A DNA stretch of 54,065 bases from Chloroflexota bacterium (GTDB lineage Bacteria; Chloroflexota; Anaerolineae; Anaerolineales; VGOW01). Positions 44,301 to 52,526 of the stretch are shown here, one piece after another (position 1 is the first letter of the stretch; each line of letters opens with the position of its first letter). The notes beneath the pieces are model-generated. The model was not told the origin of the DNA and searched no databases. It saw only the letters and a program-made list of their open reading frames with translations. Location of the stretch: positions 1 to 54,065 of the forward strand of contig JACRBQ010000134.1 of NCBI GenBank assembly GCA_016213135.1, written 5' to 3'. A program made the position numbers and the translations under genes.

Positions 44301-47300
44301 CGGGCCGACAAACCGAACGCCATCGCCGCCTACAACAAAGCTGTGGCCCTCTCGCCCAGCCAGCCCGATCCTTTCATCGGGCTGGGAATAGTCTATGAGA
44401 CGCAGGCCGACTTCGACGTGGCGATCAACTTCTTTTCGACGGCTGCTCAACTGGACCAGACTCGCAATGACGGCTTGCTGAACATTGCCAGTGTGCAACT
44501 GCAACACAACGACCTTGCCGGCGCCATTGCCACCTACCAACAGGCCATTCAAGCGCGGCTCGATGACCCCGGGGCTTACCTGGCGTTGGGGCAGTTGTAT
44601 CAGGGCCAACTGAAACTCGACGAGGCCCGGGCGCAGTTCCAAAAGGCCGTGGACGTGGCCCCTCAGTCCGGGTTGGGGTGGGAAGGGCTGGGCAACTACT
44701 ATCTTCAGTTGTCCGACGTTACCAATGCCTTCAAGAATTTTCGGCAATCGGTGGCGGTTGATCCGGGCTACTTGCCCTCGTACATTGACATGGGCAGCTT
44801 GTATCGCACGCTGGGCGACCCTGCCAACGCCGAGGCCATGTTCCGGGCGGCCATTGCCGCCAACGCCTCCGACCCGTCGGGCTACATCAACCTTGGGCAG
44901 TTGCTGCAAGCCCAGGCCCAATTCGACGAAGCGGAAAAGCAATACCAGCTCGGCGTGGAGGCCACCCCCGGTTCCGGCCAGGCGCTGGCTGCCCTTGGCA
45001 ACTTCTATCTCACCCGCAACCGCCCGGCGGATGCCATCAACGCGCTGCAGAAGGGCGTTGAAATTGACCCCGGCTTCCTCGGCAGCTACACCCGCCTGGC
45101 CCAAACCAATTTCCTCTTTCAGGCGCTCTTTGGTCTGGCGCAAACGTATCAGTTCCAGGCGCAGTTCGCCACTGCCGAGCAGGTGTTGCAGTCGGCTCAA
45201 CAAGTGGACGCGTCGTCGCCGGATGCCTATTTGGGCCTTGCCAAGCTGTACATCTCCACCAACCGCATTGCCGATGCCCAGCGCATGCTGGACCAGGGCC
45301 TCGCCGTAGCGCCCAGCTCGTCCTCGCTGTACATCACCAGGGGCGACATTGCGCTGGGGCAGGGCGATTTTGCCTCCGCAGAGACATACTACAAGAAAGG
45401 CATTGAAGTTCAACCGGCCTCGCCCGAACCTTATCTCTCGCTGGCCAGCGCATACTCACAACAGACTCTGTGGGATAAGAGCGCCCAGGCCTACCAACAG
45501 GTCGAGCAAATCGCCTCGCTGGACACGCGCTCGTACGTGGGTTTGGCGCAGATGTATCTCTCGCGCGGCCAGAACGAACTCGCGCGGCAGGCGGCAGAGA
45601 AAGCCGTTCAACAAGGCCCGGTCTCCGGCGCGGCCAGGGTGGCCCTCGGTGACTATTACACGCAGGTTGGCAACTTGAACAAAGCGCAAGAGTTTTACAT
45701 CGAAGCCATGCAAATAGAGCCGACTTATGCGGCGGCTTACAGCGCGGCGGGCGATGGCTACCGCGTGATGGGCACTCCGGCCAAAGCCGAAGCCACGTAC
45801 AAGCTGGCAATGCAAATAGTGCCGGTGAGTCCTGATGCCTTTCTGTCGTTGGGGCGTCTCTATCTGAGTCAGGGGCAGAATGCGGCTGCCACCGGCATCC
45901 TGCTGCAAGCGACCCAGGTGGCCCCGGCCTCCGGCGACGTCTGGCACGATCTCGCCAACACCTACCTGCTTACCGGGCAATTCGGCCCGGCTGCCGCCGA
46001 CTACCGCCAGGGCATTCTCGTGGCCCCCACCCTCGACAGCAACTATCTGGGCCTGGGGCAACTGCAACTGCGGCAGGGCGCGCCTGCTCAGGCCGAGCAG
46101 TCGTTCAATGCCGGGTTGGCGGCGCATCCCACCAGCAGCGACCTGTTGGCCGCCCTCGGCGGGCTGCGGGCGCAGCAGGGCGACCTCGGCGCCGCCCGCG
46201 ATTACTATCGTCGCGGCGCGCTGGTGGTGCCGGCCAACACGCAGGGCCGCATCAACTATGCTCAGTTCCTGCTCACGCAGGGCGAAGTGAGCGCGGCTCT
46301 GGCGCAATACCAAACCGCGGTGGACATCAACACTCGCTCGGATCAGGCGTGGAGCGGCCTGGGCGACGTGTATCAGAACCTTGGCCGATATGCCGATGCG
46401 GCGCATGCCTATGCCACCGCTATCAACACCTTCCCCGATTTGTTGATTACGGCTTACGGCGGGCTGGACAACGCCTATGCCATGCTGGGCCGGCCCGATG
46501 CGGCCCTGCCCGTGTATCAGCGCGCGCTGGCCGCCTTCCCCGGCTCCTCGCTGCCGGCCTGGGCCATTGGCAACGTGTATCGCTCGCGCGGCGACCTGCC
46601 AACCGCCAAATCGTATTACCTGCGCGCCCTGCAGAGTGAACCGGGCAACGTCCAAACGCGAATCGATCTGGCCGATGTGCTGCAACTGCAAGGCGACTGG
46701 GCCTCGGCCAAAGCTCAACTGGACAGCGCCATTGCCCTGCAGGGCGGCAATGTGTCGGCGTGGCTGGCGCTGGGCGATGGCTGGCTGGCTCAGGGCTACG
46801 CCGATCAGGCCGCCAACGCCTACAACAAGGCCATCACCCTGGACCTTTCGTCGTCGCTGCCTTACCAGTCGCTCGGCGCGCTGGCCGAAAGCCAGAACAA
46901 CCCGTCGCTGGCGGTGAGCCGCTATCAGCAGGCGATTGCCATAGCCCCCAACAGCCTCAGCAGTTATATGTTGCTGGGCAGCGTTTATCAGCGCATGGAC
47001 AACCTCGACTCGGCCCTTGCCACCTATGCCCAGGCCGAAGGCGTCAACCGCAGTCAGGCCGACCCGTGGCTGATGCACGGGCAACTCACCCTGTCCAAAA
47101 ACCCGGACGATCCCGATCTGCAAGCCACCGCGCAAGCAGACTACAATCAGGCCATTGCCGTCGAGCCGGGCAACGTGGATGGCTACCTGCAAATGGCCGC
47201 CCTGTACCGGCTGCAAAACTCGGTCGATCAAAGCAAGGGGCAGATCGATACCGCCCTAGCCGTTGCCCCCGGTTACAGCCCGGCGTATGTGGCGCGCGGC

Positions 47301-48101
47301 GAGTGGTGGCACGCGCAGAGCAAATTCAACGAGGCCATCGCCGATTACGAAAGGGCGGCGCAGCTGGACGGGACCGATACCTCGGCTTACGATCTGCTGG
47401 TCAACGTGTACGACAATTACAACATCTACGTCGACCCGCCGTGCATTGACAACCCGCTCACCGGCGAGACCCGGTGCGCCGGGTTCGACCCCGATGCGCC
47501 TTCGGCGCTGCCCGACCACACCCCGGCCTACGAGGCCATGAGCGCCGCAGACCCGTCGGCGGCGTGGCTGCACGGTATCCTGTCGCAGTTCTATCAGCAG
47601 CCCGAAGTGTACAGCGCCTCTGCAGCCGTGAAGCATCTCGAGTTCCTCGTGAACCGCTATCCGCAGTTCGCTGCCTATCACAGCCAACTGGCGCAGTTGT
47701 ACCAGCAGTTGGGCCAGTCCGGCAATGCCCGGCGGCAGTGGAACCTTTACCTCGCGCTGGCCTTCAAAGACCCGGAGCGCGTGTCGGCGCAGGCCAGCCT
47801 GAGCCACGTGTCGCTCATCATCGACCCGGTGCTGGTGGAGGCCTGGAATCCGCTGGTGACCATTCACGGCACGGCTGACATCCAGAACTTCGAGTCGTAT
47901 CAACTGGATTGGGGCGCGGGCGAGTCGCCTGCCGACTGGCATGCCATTGCCGGGCCGGTGACCAGGCCGGTGTACAACGACTCGCTGGGCTTGTGGGATA
48001 CGACTGGATTGGCCGCCGGAACGTACACCGTGCGCCTCACCGCCGCCGACACGCTTGGCATGCAACAGTTCTACTTTGTGACCGTGACCCTGACGCGATA
48101 G
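38352..48101 (+). CDS. giant membrane protein: GT-C-like N-terminus, about 66 TPRs, Ig-like C-terminus
   Basis: The 3249-residue protein has ten to twelve transmembrane helices (about 15-600), with an acidic NDDN loop near 178 that could be the catalytic loop of a GT-C glycosyltransferase. A soluble domain (about 600-775) follows. A TPR array of about 2245 residues comes next (about 776-3020; roughly 66 repeats of 34). A Cys-containing insert (CIDNPLTGETRC) lies near 3030. The last domain (about 3150-3249, TVRLTAAD) resembles an extracellular Ig/PKD-like fold. The TPR part contains a duplicated 12-TPR block. ATG at 38352 has no Shine-Dalgarno, and a GTG at 38313 lies inside a hairpin. The layout recalls eukaryotic TMTC O-mannosyltransferases (GT-C plus TPR). 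Substrate and activity are not shown. Confidence 0.85.
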   Translation: MSSFLTRFIRTARALPELWLTLAVAASFYASRPFVPADVINLVGWTINAYQVFALLTAFLVYLLSGFMFLRWARVGGSWLTRIPTAFAAATGLWSIPGLVVAATARFPLTTLVYSGLILTGLLALAAFVREYRSPAGPTAEENAAAEGRADWGRPLNIGLAVLGLAALGVMTWVSLNAPVSNDDNLQLMYTQDNLVARHINEFEPIFGIDIHPNTRGSLTTWPVNLALFAFFSGLAAQQSFWILRTVLVIINVLGFYTLNLRFFGKRNHAILATLIYCLIAVIFTTDLDGVGFGMFARTAQDKYVVRYALLPVALAWSLAYLGQPRRSVYWLAGVIIYGQGCTHPVGPVLLAFPLGGLGLLHIINHAKGIDWALLWPPRWRAAVRAAWDASKRVGVRGAPAALWRRGWELLALNRPMLQPFVLLAIFPLATLVLPLAAQASPDAPVVAYSLVDTRDPSLFFRVSLAVNNYRLLINNAFGEGAYVVHPRVFLSSIILLAVLFFPLMWWKARKRAATEMIIGAYILNPIALLTPPLIQYIGSHSSPWLLYRFAWGLSLLGPVVLGWAAWVALEFISARVSWPAARQALPAAAFIVAVLVLSPDIRTGLTYLHEIRIDPALSRCRTLQPVFGKVKTSIGSGATIIATPDLDLCLPAAVGNAYPVEFGLSSTINRFPKSRITEGEQRFYDDFDFTKAQVVDRDFMDILTRWNVGFILLRQDSPLASQLRHLPGLFELQWEESRYSFYRVRPGIGVDIQPGLPPRARWKQVSWAGDDPVIDANSLWTDAKWQQAIDTYRALETAPGADTNTRYLALIGEARALQSSGRLDEAIAVYQAAAKMMPNDVGAQILLGNAYWLKGDYALSVAANEAAVQLANRNPVALQRLGVLYHLLGRDDDARDAFIRFSSVDFAFGTVNYYRTLGTTYLSANMVDDAIATFQKSNKIRETTYAYYYLAQAYIQENKLVEARQAGNNGQRVEIWDDVPYVALGAVDVREGKSDQAISHLKKAVFRDPQSSGLTSLIATLAYSQGNEAALGMAQKLVGYRLGFSVANLAAAQAELATGDVITALKLGEQSFQWDLTNSPAGVFLGNTEHMLGHDDQAEHYYSEAIRLYPYNAQAYMGRSAVAQARGNWGVAEGWAWSGMTASPYDSTAVTALGNLYAGEGDSATALLTFRRASVVAPTDPGPYLAAGKLYLSMGQSPEHLAALNIPTAAVVCGSCKLASVKVPPPALTPYDYASDPAAGAQAAYEAASRLETQSNLSYVGLGNLALASGDLQSAIAYYEKAVALSPFDGDSLVSLGNVYRQAGRLDDAVKTLLLAAQKDPGYINAYDSLGSFYLSRAQRQQATDAFEQAIKQLPWKSNGYVNLGNSLETLGQTDDARKQYQAATSLDPREAAAAQGALAQLAETQGDYRLAELYYRQAGTVDLSWMLSLAQMYTIQGRHDDARRLYYQVTPLLPAADQANAYTSLSSLSLTEGHSAQAIDEARQALSSYPTYLPAYTALAQAFNSAGQTDQAALTYQTMLKVLPGSSDAYVAYGDYLRGGGHWADALAAYNRAARLAPGSSDPPVSIGDTYRAQGKFAEALPAYQKAVAAEPSNVDAQLGLGQMYETMARYDEAAAAFAQAADWDRTRTEGLMALGALEVKRNNVDAAVSAYTRAIAIHPTAPEPYVSLGNLRLSQAQPIEALKNFQQAVTIAPASGLAWQSLGSAQLAQGQLNNARASFEKAIAVEPAYMQAYAGLGNMQWQQGLKTEAEKTFRAAIAVNAADPAGHLSLGQLLSTEGRFNEAEAVLQTGIKATDGNAQLYTALANFYLLRGKNDLALANFQQSVEVAPGSATALVFFATAQAQWGHLAEAEALYQSANQVEPFNGSALHSTGDFQTYHGQFALAEASYRRAMLVDPNYLDNYAGLADLLTLMGRASEVQAIYDAAIAAQPGSTQGYIAKGDYLRSRGRWQDALELYRQAGVVQPSAPEPWLAMGDTYRGRADKPNAIAAYNKAVALSPSQPDPFIGLGIVYETQADFDVAINFFSTAAQLDQTRNDGLLNIASVQLQHNDLAGAIATYQQAIQARLDDPGAYLALGQLYQGQLKLDEARAQFQKAVDVAPQSGLGWEGLGNYYLQLSDVTNAFKNFRQSVAVDPGYLPSYIDMGSLYRTLGDPANAEAMFRAAIAANASDPSGYINLGQLLQAQAQFDEAEKQYQLGVEATPGSGQALAALGNFYLTRNRPADAINALQKGVEIDPGFLGSYTRLAQTNFLFQALFGLAQTYQFQAQFATAEQVLQSAQQVDASSPDAYLGLAKLYISTNRIADAQRMLDQGLAVAPSSSSLYITRGDIALGQGDFASAETYYKKGIEVQPASPEPYLSLASAYSQQTLWDKSAQAYQQVEQIASLDTRSYVGLAQMYLSRGQNELARQAAEKAVQQGPVSGAARVALGDYYTQVGNLNKAQEFYIEAMQIEPTYAAAYSAAGDGYRVMGTPAKAEATYKLAMQIVPVSPDAFLSLGRLYLSQGQNAAATGILLQATQVAPASGDVWHDLANTYLLTGQFGPAAADYRQGILVAPTLDSNYLGLGQLQLRQGAPAQAEQSFNAGLAAHPTSSDLLAALGGLRAQQGDLGAARDYYRRGALVVPANTQGRINYAQFLLTQGEVSAALAQYQTAVDINTRSDQAWSGLGDVYQNLGRYADAAHAYATAINTFPDLLITAYGGLDNAYAMLGRPDAALPVYQRALAAFPGSSLPAWAIGNVYRSRGDLPTAKSYYLRALQSEPGNVQTRIDLADVLQLQGDWASAKAQLDSAIALQGGNVSAWLALGDGWLAQGYADQAANAYNKAITLDLSSSLPYQSLGALAESQNNPSLAVSRYQQAIAIAPNSLSSYMLLGSVYQRMDNLDSALATYAQAEGVNRSQADPWLMHGQLTLSKNPDDPDLQATAQADYNQAIAVEPGNVDGYLQMAALYRLQNSVDQSKGQIDTALAVAPGYSPAYVARGEWWHAQSKFNEAIADYERAAQLDGTDTSAYDLLVNVYDNYNIYVDPPCIDNPLTGETRCAGFDPDAPSALPDHTPAYEAMSAADPSAAWLHGILSQFYQQPEVYSASAAVKHLEFLVNRYPQFAAYHSQLAQLYQQLGQSGNARRQWNLYLALAFKDPERVSAQASLSHVSLIIDPVLVEAWNPLVTIHGTADIQNFESYQLDWGAGESPADWHAIAGPVTRPVYNDSLGLWDTTGLAAGTYTVRLTAADTLGMQQFYFVTVTLTR
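42930..45070 (+). repeat. 12-TPR super-repeat (408-residue offset) within the giant gene
   Basis: Segments starting near 42930 and 44154 align with a constant offset of 1224 bp, that is 408 codons or twelve 34-residue TPRs. Matching marks include DRTRTEGL and DQTRNDGL, ASGLAWQSLG and QSGLGWEGLG, and FRAAIAVNAADP and FRAAIAANASDP. Identity at DNA level is much lower, so the duplication is old. Confidence 0.65.
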
Positions 48102-48111
48102 TTGCGCTGCC

Positions 48112-49368
48112 ATGGATCTGTCTCCGACCGTTGCCCCGGGCAAACGCCCTCCGTTCAGCCGCACCTTTCAGGCCTTGCGGCACCACGACTTTCGCCTGTA
48201 CTGGCTGGCGCTCATTGTTTCGCTGACGGGTGTGGCCTTTCAGACCGTGGCCCAGGGTTGGCTGGTGTATCGCCTCACCAATTCGGCTCTGATGCTGGCG
48301 GTGGTGGGTTTCATCCCGGCGGTGCTTTCGGCCCCGGCTTCGGTGGTTGGTGGTATTCTTGCGGACCGCTTTCAGCGCCGCAAGCTCATCACCATCACGC
48401 AGGCGCTCATGGTGCTCCCGCCGACGGCGCTGGCGTTGCTCATCTGGAGCGGCAAGGTGCAGGTGTGGCACGTGATCGTCGCCAGCACCGTGTTGGGCAT
48501 TGTGGCCGCCATTGATCTGCCGGCGCGCGCCGCGCTCATTCCGCAAATGGTCGGCGAAGACGATTTGCTCAATGCGCAGGGGCTGAGTTCAATGGTGTAT
48601 CAGGTGTCGCGCATCGTGGGCCCGGCGCTGGCCGGGCTGGTCATTGCCGCCAGTGGCGAGGCGCTGTGCTTTCTGCTCAACGGCCTGAGCTACGGGGCCA
48701 TGGTGGTGGCCCTGTTGTTCATGCATCCCGGCCCCGACATCCCGCGCCCTGCCGGGCGGCGCAAGGGCGGGCTGCGCGGCGTGCTGCTGGACGGGCTTTC
48801 GTACACGCTGAAGGATCCCATCCTGCTGGGCTTGCTGATCGTGCTGGGCGTGCAGGGCATGTTCCTCAGCCCATACAACACGTTGCTGCCGGTGTTCGCC
48901 AAAGACATCCTGCAGGTGGATGCGCGCGGCTTTGGCGGCCTGGGCACGGCGGCGGGCATTGGGGCGCTGATCAGCGCCTTCAGCATTGCCAACATGCAGA
49001 AGGGCCGCCGCGGCCTGTGGGTATTGGGTGCGGCCCTGGCCATTGCGCCGGTGATGGTCGCGTTTGCGTGGTCGCCCTGGTATGTGCTGTCGTGGCCGCT
49101 GTTGTTGCTGGTGGGCATGGGCATGGTGCTCATCACCACCATTACCGGCACCATTGTGCTGATCATCGTGCCCGATGAGTTTCGCGGGCGCGTGAATAGC
49201 CTGGTGGTGCTCATCTATCTGGGCGCGCCGTTCATTGGCGGCCTGCCGGTGGGCTACGTGGCGCAGCACTGGAGCGCGCCGGTGGCCCTGAGCTTGTCGG
49301 CTGCCGTGTTCTTTGTTAGTATCGTCGTGCTGCTGTTCGCAATTCCTCAGTTGCGGCGGCTGGCATAA
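48112..49368 (+). CDS. MFS transporter (MFS_3 / enterobactin-exporter type)
   Basis: The 418-residue protein has twelve predicted helices with the MFS_3 pattern. An RHHDFRLYW start lies near 23, the motif A region GGILADRFQRRK near 80 and a second-half DEFRGRVNSL motif near 353. It probably exports a small product, but the substrate cannot be told. It begins ten bases after the giant gene and precedes three KAS III-like genes. It may export something made by that group. Confidence 0.85.
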   Translation: MDLSPTVAPGKRPPFSRTFQALRHHDFRLYWLALIVSLTGVAFQTVAQGWLVYRLTNSALMLAVVGFIPAVLSAPASVVGGILADRFQRRKLITITQALMVLPPTALALLIWSGKVQVWHVIVASTVLGIVAAIDLPARAALIPQMVGEDDLLNAQGLSSMVYQVSRIVGPALAGLVIAASGEALCFLLNGLSYGAMVVALLFMHPGPDIPRPAGRRKGGLRGVLLDGLSYTLKDPILLGLLIVLGVQGMFLSPYNTLLPVFAKDILQVDARGFGGLGTAAGIGALISAFSIANMQKGRRGLWVLGAALAIAPVMVAFAWSPWYVLSWPLLLLVGMGMVLITTITGTIVLIIVPDEFRGRVNSLVVLIYLGAPFIGGLPVGYVAQHWSAPVALSLSAAVFFVSIVVLLFAIPQLRRLA

Positions 49369-49396
49369 CCGTATCAGTCAGAAGGGAGAGCATTCC

Positions 49397-50464
49397 ATGG
49401 GAAACGTAATTATCGGCACGGGCAGTTATCTACCAGAGCAGGTTGTGACCAACGCCGACATTGAGGCGGACGCGGAAGACTTCAGCCGCGAAAAGGCTCA
49501 CGGGGCGTCGATGGATCAATGGGCGCGGGAGCATCATGGCGGCGTGACCCGGCACCATGTGGCCCCGGGCGAGGCCACCTCGGATATGGCGACCCAGGCT
49601 GCGCGGCGGGCGCTCGCCGATTCGGGCGTCCACATCAAAGACGTTGATCTCATCGTCATGTCCACCGTTACCAATGACTACCGCCTGCCGCAGGCGGCGG
49701 GCATTGTGCAGGCTAACCTGGGCTCCAAGGCCAAATTCATTCAGGTGGACGCGGGCTGTTCGGGCTTCGTGGACAGCCTGATGGTGGCGAACGGTCTCAT
49801 GGAAACCGAGGGCTACGAAACGGCGCTCGTCATCGGCGCGGATACGCTGACTTACTTCAACGACCCGAAGAAGTTCATGCCGCGCACGGTGTTCGGCGAT
49901 GGGGCGGGCGCCACGGTGCTGCACAAAAAGAGAGACACCGACTACGGCGTGAAGTCTTTCTCCACCGGCTCCGATGGCGACCTGGGCGATTACGTGTGGG
50001 TTCCGGGCGGGGCCAGCAAAAAGCCGTTCTCGCAGGATGTGCTGGACAACGGCCTGCACTACTGGCGATTCCGGTTCCCCGACATTTACACCTGGGCGGT
50101 GGAACGGATGACGCGTTGCACGTTGGAGGTGGTAAAGAAATCGGGGCTGACGCTGGACGACATCAAATGGGTGGTGCCGCATCAGGCTTCGGTCAACATC
50201 GTCCTCGACGTGGCCAAGCGCCTCGAACTGCCGGAAGAGATGTTCATCATTACTTACCCGCACACCGGCAACCTGTCGAGCGCGTCGATTCCCATTGCGC
50301 TCGACGAGGCCAACAGCCAGAGCAAGTTCAACGACGGCGACTGGTTGGTGCTGCCGGCGGTGGGCGCGGGCATGGCCTGGGGCGCGGTCACCTATCGCTG
50401 GCACGATTACAAGGCCGGGCGCAACGGCCACGCCGGGGCCAATGGCAGCAGCGGGGGCGGCTAA
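49397..50464 (+). CDS. KAS III-like 3-oxoacyl-ACP synthase, copy 1
   Basis: The 355-residue thiolase-fold enzyme keeps the FabH triad: Cys121 (DAGCSGF), His262 (PHQA) and Asn292 (HTGNLSSASIP). It should condense an acyl-CoA with malonyl-ACP or a related acceptor. The tail ends in a Gly/Ser-rich stretch. GGGAG precedes the ATG. A TAATG junction leads into copy 2. Three such genes in a row, without fabD or an acyl carrier protein, suggest a specialised acyl product rather than bulk fatty acid synthesis. Confidence 0.88.
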   Translation: MGNVIIGTGSYLPEQVVTNADIEADAEDFSREKAHGASMDQWAREHHGGVTRHHVAPGEATSDMATQAARRALADSGVHIKDVDLIVMSTVTNDYRLPQAAGIVQANLGSKAKFIQVDAGCSGFVDSLMVANGLMETEGYETALVIGADTLTYFNDPKKFMPRTVFGDGAGATVLHKKRDTDYGVKSFSTGSDGDLGDYVWVPGGASKKPFSQDVLDNGLHYWRFRFPDIYTWAVERMTRCTLEVVKKSGLTLDDIKWVVPHQASVNIVLDVAKRLELPEEMFIITYPHTGNLSSASIPIALDEANSQSKFNDGDWLVLPAVGAGMAWGAVTYRWHDYKAGRNGHAGANGSSGGG

Positions 50465-51513
50465 TGAGCGCGGTGATCATCGGCACCGGGCACGACCTGC
50501 CTGAGCAGGTGGTGACCAACGACGAACTGGAGGCGATGGGCGTGGGCTACGACCGCGCCCGCGCGGGCGGCAAATCGCTGGACGAGTGGGTGATGGCCCG
50601 CACCGGCGTGCACTTGCGGCACCGCGCCCGACTGGGCGTGGAGGGCAGTTCCGACTTTGGCACGCGCGCCGCGCAAAAGGCGTTGGCCATGGCCGGGCTG
50701 AAGGGCAGCGATCTCGATCTGATCATCATGTCCACGTACACCTCCGACCACCGCGCGCCCAACTCGGCGGCCATCATGCAGGACAATCTCGACGCCACGT
50801 GCAAATTTCTGCAACTCGACGGCGCGTGCCCCGGGTTTGTGGATGCAGTGATCCTGGCCGACGCCATGATGCAGTTTATGAACGTGCACACGGCGCTGGT
50901 GGTGAGCAGCGACATCACCACCCTGTACTGCCTGCCCACCGACTTCATGATGATGACTACGTTTGGCGACGGCGCCGGAGCCGCCGTGCTGCGCCGCGAG
51001 CCGGGGTCGCCCTATGGCGTGAAGGCTCACGTCACCGGCACCAAAGGCAGCATTGGCAAGGCGCTGTGGGTGCCGGGCGGCGGCACCAAAGAGCCGCCCA
51101 GTTTCGAGGTGCTGGCGCAGGGGCGGCAGTATGCCCAGTGGTCGCACAAGGAAACGTACGCCTTCGCCACGGAAAAACTGGCCGAGGGCATTGTGCAGGT
51201 GGCCGAGCGCGCCGGCTGGAGCCTCGACGAGGTGAAGTGGTACATCCCGCATCAGGCCGGGCGCAACATTGCCCTCGACGCCGCCCGGAATGTAGGCCAG
51301 CCCGCCGAAAAATTCATCATCAACATCGACCACACCGGAAACACTTCGGGCGCGTCCATCCCCATTGCGATGGATGAGGCCAACCGCGCCGGGCGCTTTG
51401 CCGACGGCGACAAGATCATCCTCTCGGCCATGGGCGCCGGCCTGGCGTGGGGCGCCGTTGCGTTGGTGTGGTATGATCCCGCTCGCGCCGCCGCTGAAGG
51501 GAAACACCCATGA
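50464..51513 (+). CDS. KAS III-like 3-oxoacyl-ACP synthase, copy 2
   Basis: The 349-residue enzyme has the triad Cys122 (DGACPGF), His263 and Asn293 (HTGNTSGASIP). The residue after the catalytic Cys is Pro, where copies 1 and 3 have Ser, which may change the acyl pocket. It shares GTGHDLPE and EAMGV with copy 3 and so appears closer to it than to copy 1. Start and stop overlap both neighbours, showing tight translational coupling. It may work as a heteromer with another copy. Confidence 0.88.
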   Translation: MSAVIIGTGHDLPEQVVTNDELEAMGVGYDRARAGGKSLDEWVMARTGVHLRHRARLGVEGSSDFGTRAAQKALAMAGLKGSDLDLIIMSTYTSDHRAPNSAAIMQDNLDATCKFLQLDGACPGFVDAVILADAMMQFMNVHTALVVSSDITTLYCLPTDFMMMTTFGDGAGAAVLRREPGSPYGVKAHVTGTKGSIGKALWVPGGGTKEPPSFEVLAQGRQYAQWSHKETYAFATEKLAEGIVQVAERAGWSLDEVKWYIPHQAGRNIALDAARNVGQPAEKFIINIDHTGNTSGASIPIAMDEANRAGRFADGDKIILSAMGAGLAWGAVALVWYDPARAAAEGKHP

Positions 51514-52526
51514 GCAAAGTGATTATTGGCACCGGCCACGACCTGCCGGAATGGGTCATTTCCAACGACGACCTCGAGGCCATGGGCGTGGATTTCGACC
51601 GCGCCAAGGCCGGCAAATCGCTCGACGAGTGGGCTATGGCTCACGCCGGCATTCACGTGCGCCACCGGGTCCGCCCCGGCGAAGGCACTTCGGACATGGG
51701 CGCGCGGGCCGCCCGCCGCGCCGTGGAAGACGCCGGATTGCAGTTGAGCGACATCGGCCTGATCGTGGTGTCCACGTTTACGTCCGACTATCGCGCCCCC
51801 AACACCGGCGGCCTCATCCAGGCCGAACTGGGCATGACGTGCAAAGTGTTTCAGGTCGATTCGGCCTGCTCCGGCTTCATTGATGCCACGCTGATGGCCG
51901 CCTCGCTGATGGATTACATGAGCGTGAAGTATGCGCTGGTCATTTCCAGTGACGCCGTGAGCCAGTACAACGTCCCCACCGACTTCCGGCAGCAAACGCT
52001 GTTTGCCGACGGCTCGGGGGCGGTGGTGCTGAAGAACGAGCCGGACTCGCCCTACGGCCTCAAAGCCTTCCACGCCGTGGGCGACGGCAAAAACCGGCTG
52101 GTGGGTGTGGCTATGGGCGGCAAAGTGCCCCTGACCGAAGAGAACCTGCGCGCCGGCAAGCAATACATCCACTGGCGGCCCCGCGAGGTCTATCCGTTTG
52201 CCACCGCCAAGATGGCCGAGTCGGCGCAAATTGTGGTGGAGCGCGCGGGCTGGAAGATGGAAGACGTGCGCTGGTTTGTGCCGCACCAGACAGGGCGCAA
52301 CATCATTCTCGACATGGCCCGCGTGCTGAATGTGCCCGAAGACCGCGTGCTGATTAACATTGACCACACCGGCAACACCTCCGGCGCGTCCATCCCCATT
52401 TGCCTCGACGAGTTCAACCGCAAAGGGGTATTCAAAGATGGTGACAAGATCGTGATGCCCACGATGGGCGCCGGCATGGCCTGGGGCGCGCTGGCCTTCG
52501 TGTGGCAAGATTACAAGGCCCTATGA
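51510..52526 (+). CDS. KAS III-like 3-oxoacyl-ACP synthase, copy 3
   Basis: The 338-residue enzyme has the triad Cys120 (DSACSGF), His259 and Asn289. Its N-terminus (MSKVIIGTGHDLPEWV) is nearly the same as copy 2, so the two likely arose by recent tandem duplication. It overlaps copy 2 by ATGA and the acyltransferase gene by ATGA. Families with the same fold include FabH, OleA and PqsD-like enzymes. The sequence alone does not separate these. Confidence 0.88.
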   Translation: MSKVIIGTGHDLPEWVISNDDLEAMGVDFDRAKAGKSLDEWAMAHAGIHVRHRVRPGEGTSDMGARAARRAVEDAGLQLSDIGLIVVSTFTSDYRAPNTGGLIQAELGMTCKVFQVDSACSGFIDATLMAASLMDYMSVKYALVISSDAVSQYNVPTDFRQQTLFADGSGAVVLKNEPDSPYGLKAFHAVGDGKNRLVGVAMGGKVPLTEENLRAGKQYIHWRPREVYPFATAKMAESAQIVVERAGWKMEDVRWFVPHQTGRNIILDMARVLNVPEDRVLINIDHTGNTSGASIPICLDEFNRKGVFKDGDKIVMPTMGAGMAWGALAFVWQDYKAL

